This document shows, one piece after another, positions 16,532 through 23,966 of a stretch of 36,206 bases of DNA. Origin of the DNA: JBOGGX01 sp050744245 (lineage in GTDB: Bacteria > Actinomycetota > Acidimicrobiia > Acidimicrobiales > JBOGGX01). The translations under genes were made by a program, and so were the position numbers. Position 1 is the first letter of the stretch. Every line of letters starts with the position of its first letter. A model generated the notes under the pieces. The model worked only from the letters and a program-made list of their open reading frames with translations. It did not search any database and was not told where the DNA came from. Location of the stretch: positions 1 to 36,206 of the forward strand of contig JBOGGX010000072.1 in the NCBI GenBank assembly GCA_050744245.1, given 5' to 3'.

Positions 16532-17926
16532 TCAGCCAACGGGGGAGAACGACGGGGACCCGCCGGGGAACGTCACCCGCAGCACGTGGAGCCGCCGGCG
16601 GTTCGGGTAGCCGACCTGGCCCTCCTGCCAGGCGTGGAACGCGACCATCAGCTCGCCGGAGACGTCGGTGAAGAACTCCTGGCCGCCGGGACCGATCATC
16701 CCCGGTTGCGATCCGAAGAACGGCCCACCGGTCGTGACCCGGGTGCACGGCCCCAACGGGCCGGAGCAGGTGGCGTAGCCCATGGCGTACTGGGCCGAGT
16801 TCCACGAGCGGGCCGAGTAGAAGAGGTAGTAACCGGCGCCGGCCCGCACCATCGCCGGCCCTTCGATCACGCCGAGCTCCCACCGCTGATCCGACACGAG
16901 CATCGGGGCTGCGGCGCCGGTCAACGCCGTGCCGTCCGGCGTCAGCGCCTGGGCCCACAAACGGGCCGGCACCGCGTCCGACCGCCAGAGGAGGTAGGGC
17001 TGGCCGCTGGCGTCGACGAACGGGCTCGGGTCGATGGAGCCGTTCATGTCGGCCTGGCAGACGAGCGGTCCCGCCGAGCGGTCGACGAACGGGCCGGCCG
17101 GCGATGACGACGTCGCCACCGAGATGCACTGCCGGCCCGAGGCCGTGTCCCTGACCGTGTAGTAGAGGACGTAGCCCCCGGCGACGGCCAGGACCGACGG
17201 CGCCCACGTGCGGTTGGGCGACGCCCACGCGGGCAGCTCGGGCAGCGCGTTCCCGACCCAGCGCCAGGCGCCGAGGCCGTCGGCCTCGATGAGCTGGACG
17301 TTGCCGCCGCCGGCGTTGGTGGCGTAGCCGTAGTAACGGTCGCCCGCCCTGAGCACGAACGGGTCGGCGAAGTCGAAGGGGAACTGCGACTCGGCCGAGC
17401 CGGTGATGGCCTCGGCCGCCCGACAGGCCTCGCCCACCTGACGCAGGGCGGCCACGCTGGCCGCGGTGTCGTCGACCGACGATGCGTTCAGCGCCCGATC
17501 CACGCCGCCCAGGCAGGTGCGCAGGATCTCGATGTGCTGGCCCTGGGTGTGGATCTGCCCTGAAGCGTCGACCACCGCCAGCTGGGCGTGGTCGAGCTCG
17601 GCCAGCGTGCCGGCGAGGGCGGCGCGGAACTGGTCGCGCTCGACGCTGCGGAACTGAAGGTCGGTCGTCGTGGCCAACAGCGACGCCGTCCGGTGGACGA
17701 GCACTTCCTTGGTGACCGCGACTCCGAGCCGGCCCGCCGCCGCCTGTTGGCGAGCCTCGTCCAGCTCCGACCGGGTGACGACGAGCGCGGCCGACGCGGC
17801 CACGGCCACCACCAGGGCGACGACGGCCAGCGGCGACAGCTGGCGGCGCACCCGTGCCGCCCCGATCAGACCCCGACCGACGCGGGCTGGGTCCGGCCGC
17901 GCCGGCCGAGGTGGCCGTCCAGCCAA
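16532..17926 (-). CDS. Membrane-anchored glycoside hydrolase family 43-like protein
   Basis: The 464-residue product has a single N-terminal membrane anchor (about residues 30-47) and then an alpha-helical region of about 110 residues. From residue 180 on it has a five-bladed beta-propeller typical of GH43 arabinanases/xylosidases. The three catalytic acids can be located: Asp188 in FADPFV, Asp299 in SIDPSPF, and Glu355 in IEGPAMV. ATG 17926 lies inside the upstream gene by 61 bp; GTG 17851, also in frame, would remove the overlap and leave the anchor at the very N-terminus, so it is a good alternative. It probably trims arabinose- or xylose-containing polymers outside the cell. It is co-directional with the upstream membrane protein. 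Confidence 0.82.
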   Translation of the reverse strand: MAGRPPRPARPDPARVGRGLIGAARVRRQLSPLAVVALVVAVAASAALVVTRSELDEARQQAAAGRLGVAVTKEVLVHRTASLLATTTDLQFRSVERDQFRAALAGTLAELDHAQLAVVDASGQIHTQGQHIEILRTCLGGVDRALNASSVDDTAASVAALRQVGEACRAAEAITGSAESQFPFDFADPFVLRAGDRYYGYATNAGGGNVQLIEADGLGAWRWVGNALPELPAWASPNRTWAPSVLAVAGGYVLYYTVRDTASGRQCISVATSSSPAGPFVDRSAGPLVCQADMNGSIDPSPFVDASGQPYLLWRSDAVPARLWAQALTPDGTALTGAAAPMLVSDQRWELGVIEGPAMVRAGAGYYLFYSARSWNSAQYAMGYATCSGPLGPCTRVTTGGPFFGSQPGMIGPGGQEFFTDVSGELMVAFHAWQEGQVGYPNRRRLHVLRVTFPGGSPSFSPVG

Positions 17927-18525
17927 TGGGCGGCGGACGCGAGCACGACGAACGTGGCGGCGATGAGGGCGAGGTTGATCGCGACCCGCACGTAGCCGAG
18001 CTCGAATGGGTCCATGAACGGGTAGGGGTACCAGTCGATGATCTCACCGCGAATCAGGGTGAAGACCCCCCACGCCACCGGGAAGACCAACGTCAGGGCC
18101 ACGACCGGTGGCGGGGTCTGACCCCTGGGGCCGAACACGAGCCAGCCCACCACGCACACGATGGGCGACGCGGTGTGGAGCAGGAAGTCGGCCACCGCCG
18201 CCTGCCCGGTCAGATCCTGCAACTCACCCAACGCGAGGTGGAACACGATGAACGTGAGCGAGATCGCGATCACACCCGTGAGGCGGAACACCCGGAACAG
18301 CGTCGAGGTCGGCACCCGGCCCAGGGCGAGCACGAGCGACGTCACGCCGACGATGATGTTCGACTGGATCGTGAAGAACGCCAACACGTTGAGCGCCCTG
18401 TCGAGCCGGCCGCTGAAGAAGCTCTGCTCGTAGTCCATGGCGACCGGAACCTGGATGACGAGCCCGATCAGCACGACCAGCGCGGTGACCGCGAACCAGG
18501 TCCGGGCGGTCACGCTCGACGTCAC
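17866..18525 (-). CDS. Pr6Pr-type six-helix membrane protein
   Basis: The 219-residue protein has six predicted helices and matches the pattern of the Pr6Pr family, with FFTIQSNIIVGVTSLVLA, TFIVFHLALG, FLLHTASPIVCVVGWLVFGP and IDWYPYPFMD. Family members are widespread in actinobacteria and of uncertain function. Start GTG 18525 is supported by TACCTT seven bases upstream. It is followed by the GH43-like gene, with possible overlap. Confidence 0.8.
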   Translation of the reverse strand: MTSSVTARTWFAVTALVVLIGLVIQVPVAMDYEQSFFSGRLDRALNVLAFFTIQSNIIVGVTSLVLALGRVPTSTLFRVFRLTGVIAISLTFIVFHLALGELQDLTGQAAVADFLLHTASPIVCVVGWLVFGPRGQTPPPVVALTLVFPVAWGVFTLIRGEIIDWYPYPFMDPFELGYVRVAINLALIAATFVVLASAAHWLDGHLGRRGRTQPASVGV

Positions 18526-18532
18526 GCCGTCA

Positions 18533-18538
18533 AAGGTA
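18533..18538 (-). promoter_or_regulatory. -10 element TACCTT for the Pr6Pr gene
   Basis: TACCTT on the minus strand lies exactly seven bases from the GTG start with no Shine-Dalgarno sequence, predicting a leaderless mRNA. It is only about 20 bp from the left boundary of the integrated element, so the -35 region is partly supplied by the element/attachment sequence. Confidence 0.45.
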
Positions 18539-18558
18539 CTCAGACGGGCTCGTGACCA

Positions 18559-18618
18559 GCGACTTCAGTGGTGGAGGCGATGGGACTCGAACCCACGACC
18601 TACGGCTTGCAAAGCCGT
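18559..18618 (-). repeat. Left attachment site: partial tRNA-Ala duplicate
   Basis: Bases 18569-18618 repeat the tRNA-Ala 3' half from CCA through the T-arm and anticodon arm; 18559-18568 repeat its downstream flank. Identity with 21927-21986 is complete over 60 bp and extends leftwards to 18551 with one mismatch. After 18618 the sequence diverges and no 5' half of a tRNA can be formed, so this copy is not a functional tRNA. Confidence 0.9.
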
Positions 18619-19040
18619 TCAACGCCAGTCGACCGCCTGCTCTTGGGTCGGGGAATGGCCTCCGACCTGCGGGTCTTGTGCTGGCCAATGACCACCGGTG
18701 CTCATTCTTTCTCGCTGTCTTGTGTCCCCGGTGTGTCCGTGGCGGCCGGTGCCAGGACGGATGGCCTTCGCCTTGGATTGGGAAGGTCACCGGGTTCGAC
18801 ACCGGTCCCGACCACCGCTCCTGACCAGGCAAGCTAGCTGGTCATCGGTCGTTTCTCGGGTGGGGTGGCGAGGGGCGGCGCGCTCAGTTCCGCCGTGGAT
18901 TGACCGGTGGGTGAGAATAGGCGGTGCCGACCTGGACGCAGGCGCATTGACGGCCGACACTTGGTCAGCCGATGCCACTTGTTTCATCGCCCGCGCCAGC
19001 TTACTCTGAATCCTGGGTGGGGTGAGAGGGTTGTGATGAC

Positions 19041-19716
19041 ATGTCAAAGCGCGTGGCGATGATCTTTGCTGTGGCAGTGTTAGGAGTTCTTTCGTTAGTG
19101 GTGCCCCGCTTCTCCCGCCGCAGCGGATTATCCATCGTGGGAACCATCATTTCCCGGACAGGTGGCAGCGGTCGCGGGGCCAGATGGAGTTGAGTGCTGG
19201 GTCGCTGTTTTCTTCGAGTATCTTGAAGGCTTGGACTGGGTTCCGACTGATTGTCCAGGAGCAGATCAGGACAATGAAAGTCATAGTGTCGCGAGCGTTG
19301 CCTGGGCGGGTTACTCGGCTGTCGTCGTCGGCAGGATCGAGACTTTTGGGGGACCCGACCGCGTCTCATCAGGAGCAGACGTCCACACAAGATTCAACCA
19401 GCCACCGGGCTGGCTAGCGAGTTACTCATATACATACATGTGGAACGGCTCCTACTGGACCCTAATTGGCAATACTGGTTGGAGATACAACAGCTCGTGG
19501 ACAGATGACTTCGCGCCAACATATCGCTGGGGAGTACGGACACCGACCTACTGGTATGGTAGCTGGTCATCGGGATACCGATGGACTGGAGGCTTCTGGC
19601 TTGGCGGCTGGTGGTGGTCCGGCGCTACGTACCTCTGTGGTGCTCATTGCGCGGCAGGAGAGCCGCCAGTCCCGGTCCCATCAGTTACTCAGTCGTTGCC
19701 TGAGGTCCCGAGTTGA
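19041..19716 (+). pseudogene. Secreted aromatic-rich protein, interrupted by a +1 frameshift after the signal peptide
   Basis: ATG 19041 opens a signal peptide (MSKRVAMIFAVAVLGVLSLV) in one frame. The natural continuation PASPAADYPSWEPSFPGQ, with a good AxA-type cleavage site, is in the +1 frame; the switch is at a CCCC run (19104-19107). From there the frame is open to TGA 19716, about 225 residues in all. The C-terminal part is extraordinarily rich in Trp, Tyr and Gly: SYTYMWNGSYWTLIGNTGW, then TPTYWYGSWSSGYRWTGGFW and LGGWWWSGATYLCGAHC. Base composition is much less GC-rich than the surroundings. I do not recognise a family. It is either a pseudogene, a +1 frameshifting gene, or a base-call error. 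Confidence 0.6.
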
Positions 19717-19781
19717 GTCCTGGCGTCGTGGGTTGCGCTGATGGATGAAGGAGGCGTATCTCGCAGATAATAAGTGGAGAG

Positions 19782-20446
19782 TTGGTAACGATACCGTTAG
19801 CACTGGTGCAGGATGCAATTGCGGCGGCCGCGAAGTATGATGCGCAACCCTTATCGGAGGCGCATCTTGTGTACGCTGCTCTTGGGTCGGCGAGCTTGAG
19901 CGAGGTGTTGGGGGAACTCAGTATCTCAGCTGAAGCCCTCACGTCCGCGATCACTCCGATGTTACGGATCGATGCTCCGCCGAGCATCCGAATCGCAACG
20001 GTTTCGTCGGATCGGACTGAAATTTATCGGTATGGTGCCTCGGACCAGATTCAGGGCCGAGCGGAAGTCCTCGCCGCTGTGCCGAGAGAACACAAGGTTG
20101 ATGCACTCGACATTTTCGTGGCCGCCCTCTTGGATCCGCGATCATTGACTTCGCGAATCGTTGCGATCGACGCTCACATTGACCGGGATGACCTTCTCGT
20201 GAAGATTGCGAGGTTTCAGGCCGATACAACGGAGTCAGGTTTCCGCGGACAGTGGTCATTGCATTGCAGGATCCTCTTCGAGCGCCCTGGGATCGCCGCG
20301 ATGATGTGCTTGTGGTCATTCGTGACTCTTTGTCCGATGAAGTTTATTGGACCTACGTTCGGCGGGACGACGAGATACATGTGTTGGTGCAAGAGGGTGT
20401 TGATATATCATCGGTCGCCGCCGCGATTGTCCGCCGCTTAACTTGA
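19782..20446 (+). pseudogene. Stand-alone Clp-N-like protein, frameshifted near the 3' end
   Basis: From TTG 19782 the frame encodes about 150 residues with two helical repeats resembling the Clp N-terminal domain: LVQDAIAAAAKYDAQPLSEA, HLVYAALGSASLSEVLGEL, and a second one with VDALDIFVAALLDPRSLTSR. No ATPase domain follows. Near 20235-20252 the coding signal moves to another frame, which runs VVIALQDPLRAPWDRRDDVL and ends EIHVLVQEGVDISSVAAAIV before TGA 20446. This last piece might be a separate short ORF from GTG 20252. A strong AAGGAGG at 19748-19754 is too far from the TTG for normal use. Lower GC than the chromosome. Family assignment is moderate. Confidence 0.5.
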
Positions 20447-20527
20447 AGGGGTCGGGTCCGGTGTGGGCCAACTGCTGCACGTCGGTCTTTGAGATGGTGA
20501 CGCGGTGCGTGTAGCCCGGCCGAGGAC

Positions 20528-20577
20528 GGCGCGTCAAGCGCCGCCCGCAGGCCGGTGGCGCCGGCTTCGCCGGCGCC
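20528..20577. repeat. Two adjacent strong hairpins in the element spacer
   Basis: GGCGC-GTCAA-GCGCC (20528-20542) is followed by a perfect nine-base stem GGCGCCGGC with loop TTC and GCCGGCGCC (20557-20577). They lie in 20447-20712, a stretch without a convincing gene, between the low-GC core and cutA. They may terminate transcription from both sides or mark a recombination junction, as GC content changes sharply here. Confidence 0.5.
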
Positions 20578-20712
20578 CTTGACCCTGTAGAGGCAGATTC
20601 GGCAGCGCTGAGTGGACGTAGTCGATCTGGCGTCTGGCATGGAACCGGTTGCCGCCGACGTGGCGCTCAACAGCGCCGGGGGAGCGGTCGGGAGCATGAC
20701 GATCTCGTGTGA

Positions 20713-21036
20713 TCAGTCAGCGATGGTTTCGCTCAAGACCCAGTCGCGGTAGACGGGGTTCACGCCGACGACCGGGACGGCGATCACCTGAGGCGTGTCG
20801 TACGGGTGCTCCTTGTCGGCGCGGTCGATGATCTTGGGGACGAGGGAGCGGCGGGTGTGAAGCACAACCAGCGCCTCGGTTTCATCCTCGATCGTTCCCT
20901 CCCACCGGTAGATCGAGCGAATGCGGGGGATGATGTTCCCGCAGGCGGCCAATCGGTCGTTGACGAGCTGGCGGGTGAATTCGGCGAGCCATTCGGGGTC
21001 GGCGGCGGTGATGCTTACGTCAACGATCTCGTCCAC
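20713..21036 (-). CDS. cutA: CutA1-type divalent-cation tolerance protein
   Basis: The 107-residue protein matches the trimeric CutA1 family: ITAADPEWLAEFTRQLVNDR, LAACGNIIPRIRSIYRWEG, EALVVLHTRRSLVPKIIDR and HPYDTPQVIAVPVVGVNPVY. CutA proteins are linked to copper/divalent metal tolerance, but the biochemical role is unsettled. GTG 21036 has AAGGAG six bases upstream. The gene is intact, unlike its neighbours in the element, and has chromosomal GC content; it may be cargo of the element or have been captured by it. Confidence 0.93.
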   Translation of the reverse strand: MDEIVDVSITAADPEWLAEFTRQLVNDRLAACGNIIPRIRSIYRWEGTIEDETEALVVLHTRRSLVPKIIDRADKEHPYDTPQVIAVPVVGVNPVYRDWVLSETIAD

Positions 21037-21142
21037 TTGAGGCTCCTTGGTTGTCGCTCAAGTCCTGCATGACTCGTTGCACTTCGTCCTCGGTACGGGC
21101 CATGGCTCCCCATCCGGTGACCACGAGGCCGTCATAGCTCAT
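21020..21142 (-). CDS. Possible 40-residue ORF overlapping cutA
   Basis: An ATG at 21142 opens a 40-codon frame (MSYDGLVVTGWGAMARTEDE continuing VQRVMQDLSDNQ) that overlaps the first 17 bases of cutA. A GGTGGG run lies a few bases upstream. The overlap resembles translational coupling, but the ORF could equally be the remnant of a gene whose 5' part was removed with the integrase N-terminus. No family is recognised. Confidence 0.3.
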   Translation of the reverse strand: MSYDGLVVTGWGAMARTEDEVQRVMQDLSDNQGASSGRDR

Positions 21143-21164
21143 TCCGACCCACCGTCCTGAGGCG

Positions 21165-21923
21165 ATGCTGGATTTCGCGGTTGCGGACAACCGGTTGGCA
21201 CGGAACCCGGCCGTCGGGGTGCGGCTCCCCCGGCTGGGGAAGACTGAGCAGCGGTACCTGACTCACGGCCAGGTCGCGGAGCTGGCGGACGCCTGCGGCG
21301 GCTACAAGGCGTTGATCCTCACGTTGGCGTACTGCGGCCTTCGATGGGGCGAGGTGGCGGGCCTGCGGGTCCGGAGGGTCGATCTCCTGCGGGGAAGATT
21401 GATCGTGGCCGAGACCATGGTTGAGGTTCACGGCAAGGCCGTGTTCGGGCCACCCAAGACTCATCAGGAACGGTCCGTGCCGGTGCCGAGGTTCCTCCGC
21501 GAGCTGCTGGCCTCGGAGGTCGTTGGCAAGGGACCGGATGACCTGGTGTTCACGTCACCTCGCGCCGGCGTTCTGCGGGTTGGGAATTTCCGTCGAGGAT
21601 GTTGGGACCGGGCGTGCGTTGCGGTCGGTCTCGGGAAGCTGGTTGAGGCCGAGGACACGGAGCGGCCACGGTACGTCGGGTTGCATCCGCACGAGCTGCG
21701 ACACACGGCTGCGTCGCTGGCGATCGCGGCCGGCGCTTCCATCAAGAGCGTCCAGAGAATGCTGGGGCATGCCTCGGCGGCGATGACGCTCGACCGGTAC
21801 GGGCACCTGTTCGATGACGAGCTGGATGGCGTGGCCGATCGCCTCGATACGGCGGCTCGTGTGTCACAGCCGTGTCACGGCGACGGGGTCGTGGAGCTGC
21901 GGCCTGGGGCGGCAACGGCGTGA
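21165..21923 (+). CDS. Tyrosine recombinase/integrase, N-terminally truncated
   Basis: The 252-residue frame has the whole catalytic domain of a phage-type integrase: the first active-site Arg in LAYCGLRWGEVAGLRVRRVD, then the HELRHTAASLAIAAGASIK box (His, Arg), LGHASAAMTLDRYGHLFDDE with the last His and nucleophile Tyr. It starts at MLDFAVADNRLARNPAVGVR, which in full-length relatives lies near residue 130-150, so the arm-binding and SAM-like core-binding domains are missing; a TAG at 21135 closes the frame upstream. Its stop lies 14 bp from the tRNA-Ala 3' end, convergent with the tRNA. It would have driven insertion of this element but is now probably inactive. Confidence 0.88.
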   Translation: MLDFAVADNRLARNPAVGVRLPRLGKTEQRYLTHGQVAELADACGGYKALILTLAYCGLRWGEVAGLRVRRVDLLRGRLIVAETMVEVHGKAVFGPPKTHQERSVPVPRFLRELLASEVVGKGPDDLVFTSPRAGVLRVGNFRRGCWDRACVAVGLGKLVEAEDTERPRYVGLHPHELRHTAASLAIAAGASIKSVQRMLGHASAAMTLDRYGHLFDDELDGVADRLDTAARVSQPCHGDGVVELRPGAATA

Positions 21924-21926
21924 CCT

Positions 21927-21986
21927 GCGACTTCAGTGGTGGAGGCGATGGGACTCGAACCCACGACCTACGGCTTGCAAAGCCGT
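21927..21986 (-). repeat. Right attachment site within tRNA-Ala
   Basis: The 60 bases are identical to 18559-18618 and comprise the 3' part of tRNA-Ala plus ten bases of flank. Crossover must have occurred within this segment, probably in the anticodon arm or T-arm as in other tRNA-integrating elements. The integrase stop codon lies in the same short interval just left of it. Confidence 0.9.
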
Positions 21987-22013
21987 CGCTCTCGCCAACT
22001 GAGCTACGCCCCC
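21937..22013 (-). tRNA. tRNA-Ala(TGC)
   Basis: The minus strand gives acceptor GGGGGCG (22013-22007) pairing with CGCCTCC, including the G3-U70 wobble that identifies alanine tRNAs. The anticodon loop TTTGCAA has anticodon TGC, flanked by ACGGC/GCCGT. The T-arm is CGTGGGTTCGAGTCCCATC, discriminator A, and an encoded CCA (21939-21937). It is intact and serves as integration target of the element on its left. Confidence 0.97.
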
Positions 22014-22078
22014 GGGCCGTCCAACGCTAGCGGTGAAGGCGACACTGAGGTCGCTCCTGTGCTGAGGTTTTCGCGCCC

Positions 22079-22097
22079 GACCACCGCCACGGTGGTC
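22079..22097. terminator. Hairpin terminator for the PQQ-type propeller gene
   Basis: GACCACCG-CCA-CGGTGGTC forms a perfect eight-base stem, 36 bp past the stop codon of the minus-strand gene at 22133 and before the tRNA. A five-A run follows on the plus strand side, so it resembles a terminator better for minus-strand entry only weakly; it may act in both directions. Confidence 0.5.
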
Positions 22098-22132
22098 AAG
22101 CGCAAAAACAAGGGATCAACCGGCCGACCGAG

Positions 22133-23698
22133 CTACGGCGGGCCGTCGGTGACGGCGAAGAAACGGCCCGATCTGGTGCCGACGTAGATGCCGCCCCGCC
22201 ACACCGCCGGGGTCGACTCGATGCACCCCCCGAGCTCGAGCTGCCAGATCTCGGGAGGGTCGACGGCGGTGTTCGACAGGTCGAAGGCATGGAGGACGCC
22301 GGCACAGTCGCCCTGGACGAGGACATCGTCGACGACAACCGGGGACTGCCACGTCGGACCGGGCAACGACTTGCGCCAGCGGACGGCGCCGGTGGCCCGA
22401 TCGACCCCCAGCACCTCGCCTCGATTGGTGGCCGCGATCACCACGTCCTCGTAGATGGCGGGCGTGGCCCACATGCCACCGGGGCGGACGTCGTTGTCGA
22501 ACACCGACCAGACCAGCGGGTTGGCCGGGTTGCGCGGGTCGAGCTTCATGAGCTGGCCGAGCTCCTGCGAGCGGGCATTCCCCCGCTCGTACTCTGAGGC
22601 CACGTACAGGAAGCCCTCGTCGTCGATCACGATCGACGCGTCGGTGTCGTCGCCGCTCCAGAACCGGAACACCTGGGTCGGCGGCTGGCCGCCCTCGACG
22701 CCGCTGAGGTCCCAGCCCTGCACCAGGCCGCCGGAGTTGGTGAAGTACACGGTGTTGCCCGAGATGGCGACCGAGTTCTCGATCGAGACCATCCGGTCGC
22801 CGACGGCGCCCAGCAGCTCCTGGTCCCAGCCGGGCGTGTTGAAGACGAGCTCAGGGTTCACCTGCACCAGGCCGTCGGCACCGTACGACCGGTTCAGCTT
22901 GATGATGTGGAACTGGCTGTTCTCGCCCCCCTCGAACAGGTAGTCGCCGATCATCAACGGCGAACCATCCCAGTCGTCGTTCCACATCGTCGGCGACACG
23001 GCGTCGGCCGAGATCCGCCACAGCTCGGTCGGCACCGGCCGGTCGAAGGCGATCACCCTCAGGTAGTTGTCACGTGAACCCGTGTAGACCAGGGGGAAGG
23101 CGTCGGCATCGACGGTGACCGAGCCCTTGATGATGTCGCCCGTCGGGAAGTCCTCGATGATCCGCTGTCCGGTGGCGGCATCGACGAAGTGGACGTTGCG
23201 GTCGTAGGCGCCGAAGACCACCCACGTCCGACCGTCGCGCTCGAAGACCGACGGCTGTCCGGTCCAGCCCGTGCCGCACCAGGTCCGGGTCTCGCTGCCC
23301 TCGCTCGACTGGGCGCACATGGCCGAGTCGGGGAACGTCCACGCCACCTGCGGGGCCCGGGGCACCGGTCCCTCGCCGTAGTACGACCGGGTCGGGTTGC
23401 CCCGGAACGTGATGATGCCCTGCACCTGATCGCCGTAGGGCTGGCCCGACGACGCCGGGTCGACCCAGCCGTCGAAGGGAGGCGTCGTCGTGGTGGTCTC
23501 CTCGGCCGTCGTGGTCGCCTCGTCGTCCTCATCAACCTGCGGGCTGGCACCGGGATTCACGTCGGTGGCCCGATCGCCATCGCCGTCGCCGCCCAGCCGG
23601 CCGGTCACGAAGTAGGTGACCGAGGCGGCCACGGCCACCACCGCCAGGACGACGACGATCGGCGGAACGCGCGGCTGCTGCTTGCGGTGCTGGGGCAT
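22133..23698 (-). CDS. Membrane-anchored PQQ/quinoprotein-like beta-propeller protein
   Basis: The 521-residue protein has an N-terminal membrane helix (about residues 13-33), a Thr/Glu/Asp-rich linker, and then repeated propeller blades with the WD-like signature of the PQQ family: YDRNVHFVDAATGQRI, RGEVLGVDRATGAVRWRKSL and GDCAGVLHAFDLS. The extracellular domain contains six or more Cys, including MCAQSSEG and RTWCGTG, which could form disulfides. No cofactor-specific residues are evident, so it is a scaffold or binding protein rather than a proven dehydrogenase. The ATG at 23698 is preceded by TAGACT ten bases upstream. Confidence 0.85.
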   Translation of the reverse strand: MPQHRKQQPRVPPIVVVLAVVAVAASVTYFVTGRLGGDGDGDRATDVNPGASPQVDEDDEATTTAEETTTTTPPFDGWVDPASSGQPYGDQVQGIITFRGNPTRSYYGEGPVPRAPQVAWTFPDSAMCAQSSEGSETRTWCGTGWTGQPSVFERDGRTWVVFGAYDRNVHFVDAATGQRIIEDFPTGDIIKGSVTVDADAFPLVYTGSRDNYLRVIAFDRPVPTELWRISADAVSPTMWNDDWDGSPLMIGDYLFEGGENSQFHIIKLNRSYGADGLVQVNPELVFNTPGWDQELLGAVGDRMVSIENSVAISGNTVYFTNSGGLVQGWDLSGVEGGQPPTQVFRFWSGDDTDASIVIDDEGFLYVASEYERGNARSQELGQLMKLDPRNPANPLVWSVFDNDVRPGGMWATPAIYEDVVIAATNRGEVLGVDRATGAVRWRKSLPGPTWQSPVVVDDVLVQGDCAGVLHAFDLSNTAVDPPEIWQLELGGCIESTPAVWRGGIYVGTRSGRFFAVTDGPP

Positions 23699-23808
23699 GC
23701 GACCAACCAGTCTAGAAAGCCGCCCGCGATCCTCGGTGTCGCCCCTGCCGCCGCGGCCGATCGAGGATCCCCGATCCGGCGGGTGTCAAGTGTTACAACG
23801 GACCGTCG

Positions 23809-23964
23809 ATGGGCAAGAAGTTCGCGATCGCGGCCGTGTCCGCGTTCGCGCTCTTCTACCTGCTGTCGGCTCCGCAGGACGCGGCCGAGCTCGTGCGCAG
23901 CCTGGTCGACGGGCTCGGCAATGCACTCGGGCAGCTGCTCGAGTTCGTCCGCAACCTGCTCTGA
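23809..23964 (+). CDS. 51-residue small membrane/secreted protein
   Basis: ATG 23809 opens a short gene: MGKKFAIAAVSAFALFYLLS then APQDAAELVRSLVDGLGNAL and GQLLEFVRNLL. It has one hydrophobic helix followed by an amphipathic helix. TACAAC lies nine bases upstream of the ATG, and the stop is two bases before the bPH2 gene, so the two form an operon. Conserved composition and tight spacing support a real gene; its function is unknown, perhaps a partner of the PH-domain protein. Confidence 0.72.
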   Translation: MGKKFAIAAVSAFALFYLLSAPQDAAELVRSLVDGLGNALGQLLEFVRNLL

Positions 23965-23966
23965 CC

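Larger units (their letters stand above)
18559..21986. mobile_element. 3.4-kb integrated element in the tRNA-Ala gene
   Basis: A 60-bp exact direct repeat made of the tRNA-Ala 3' half plus flank lies at both ends (18559-18618 and 21927-21986). The intact tRNA is at the right end, and a tyrosine integrase gene ends 14 bp from the tRNA 3' end; this is the classic layout of a tRNA-targeted island. Contents: a gene-poor left arm (18619-19040), a lower-GC core with a secreted aromatic protein and a Clp-N-like protein, a hairpin-rich spacer (20447-20712), cutA and the integrase. The integrase has lost its N-terminal part and no excisionase is visible, so the element is probably a relic. The left arm holds GTGTCC direct repeats at 18722 and 18733 but no gene. 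Confidence 0.85.

Noticed and set aside
18781..18820. tRNA-like T-arm on the plus strand (GGGTTCGACACCGGTCCCG followed by ACCACC)
   Set aside because: The T-loop would be eight bases, the acceptor has no 5' partner and there is no anticodon arm, so it is not a tRNA; at most a remnant.
20252..20446. Separate 64-residue gene after the Clp-N-like frame
   Set aside because: No ribosome-binding site and the coding signal reads better as the continuation of the frameshifted upstream gene; kept only as part of that entry.
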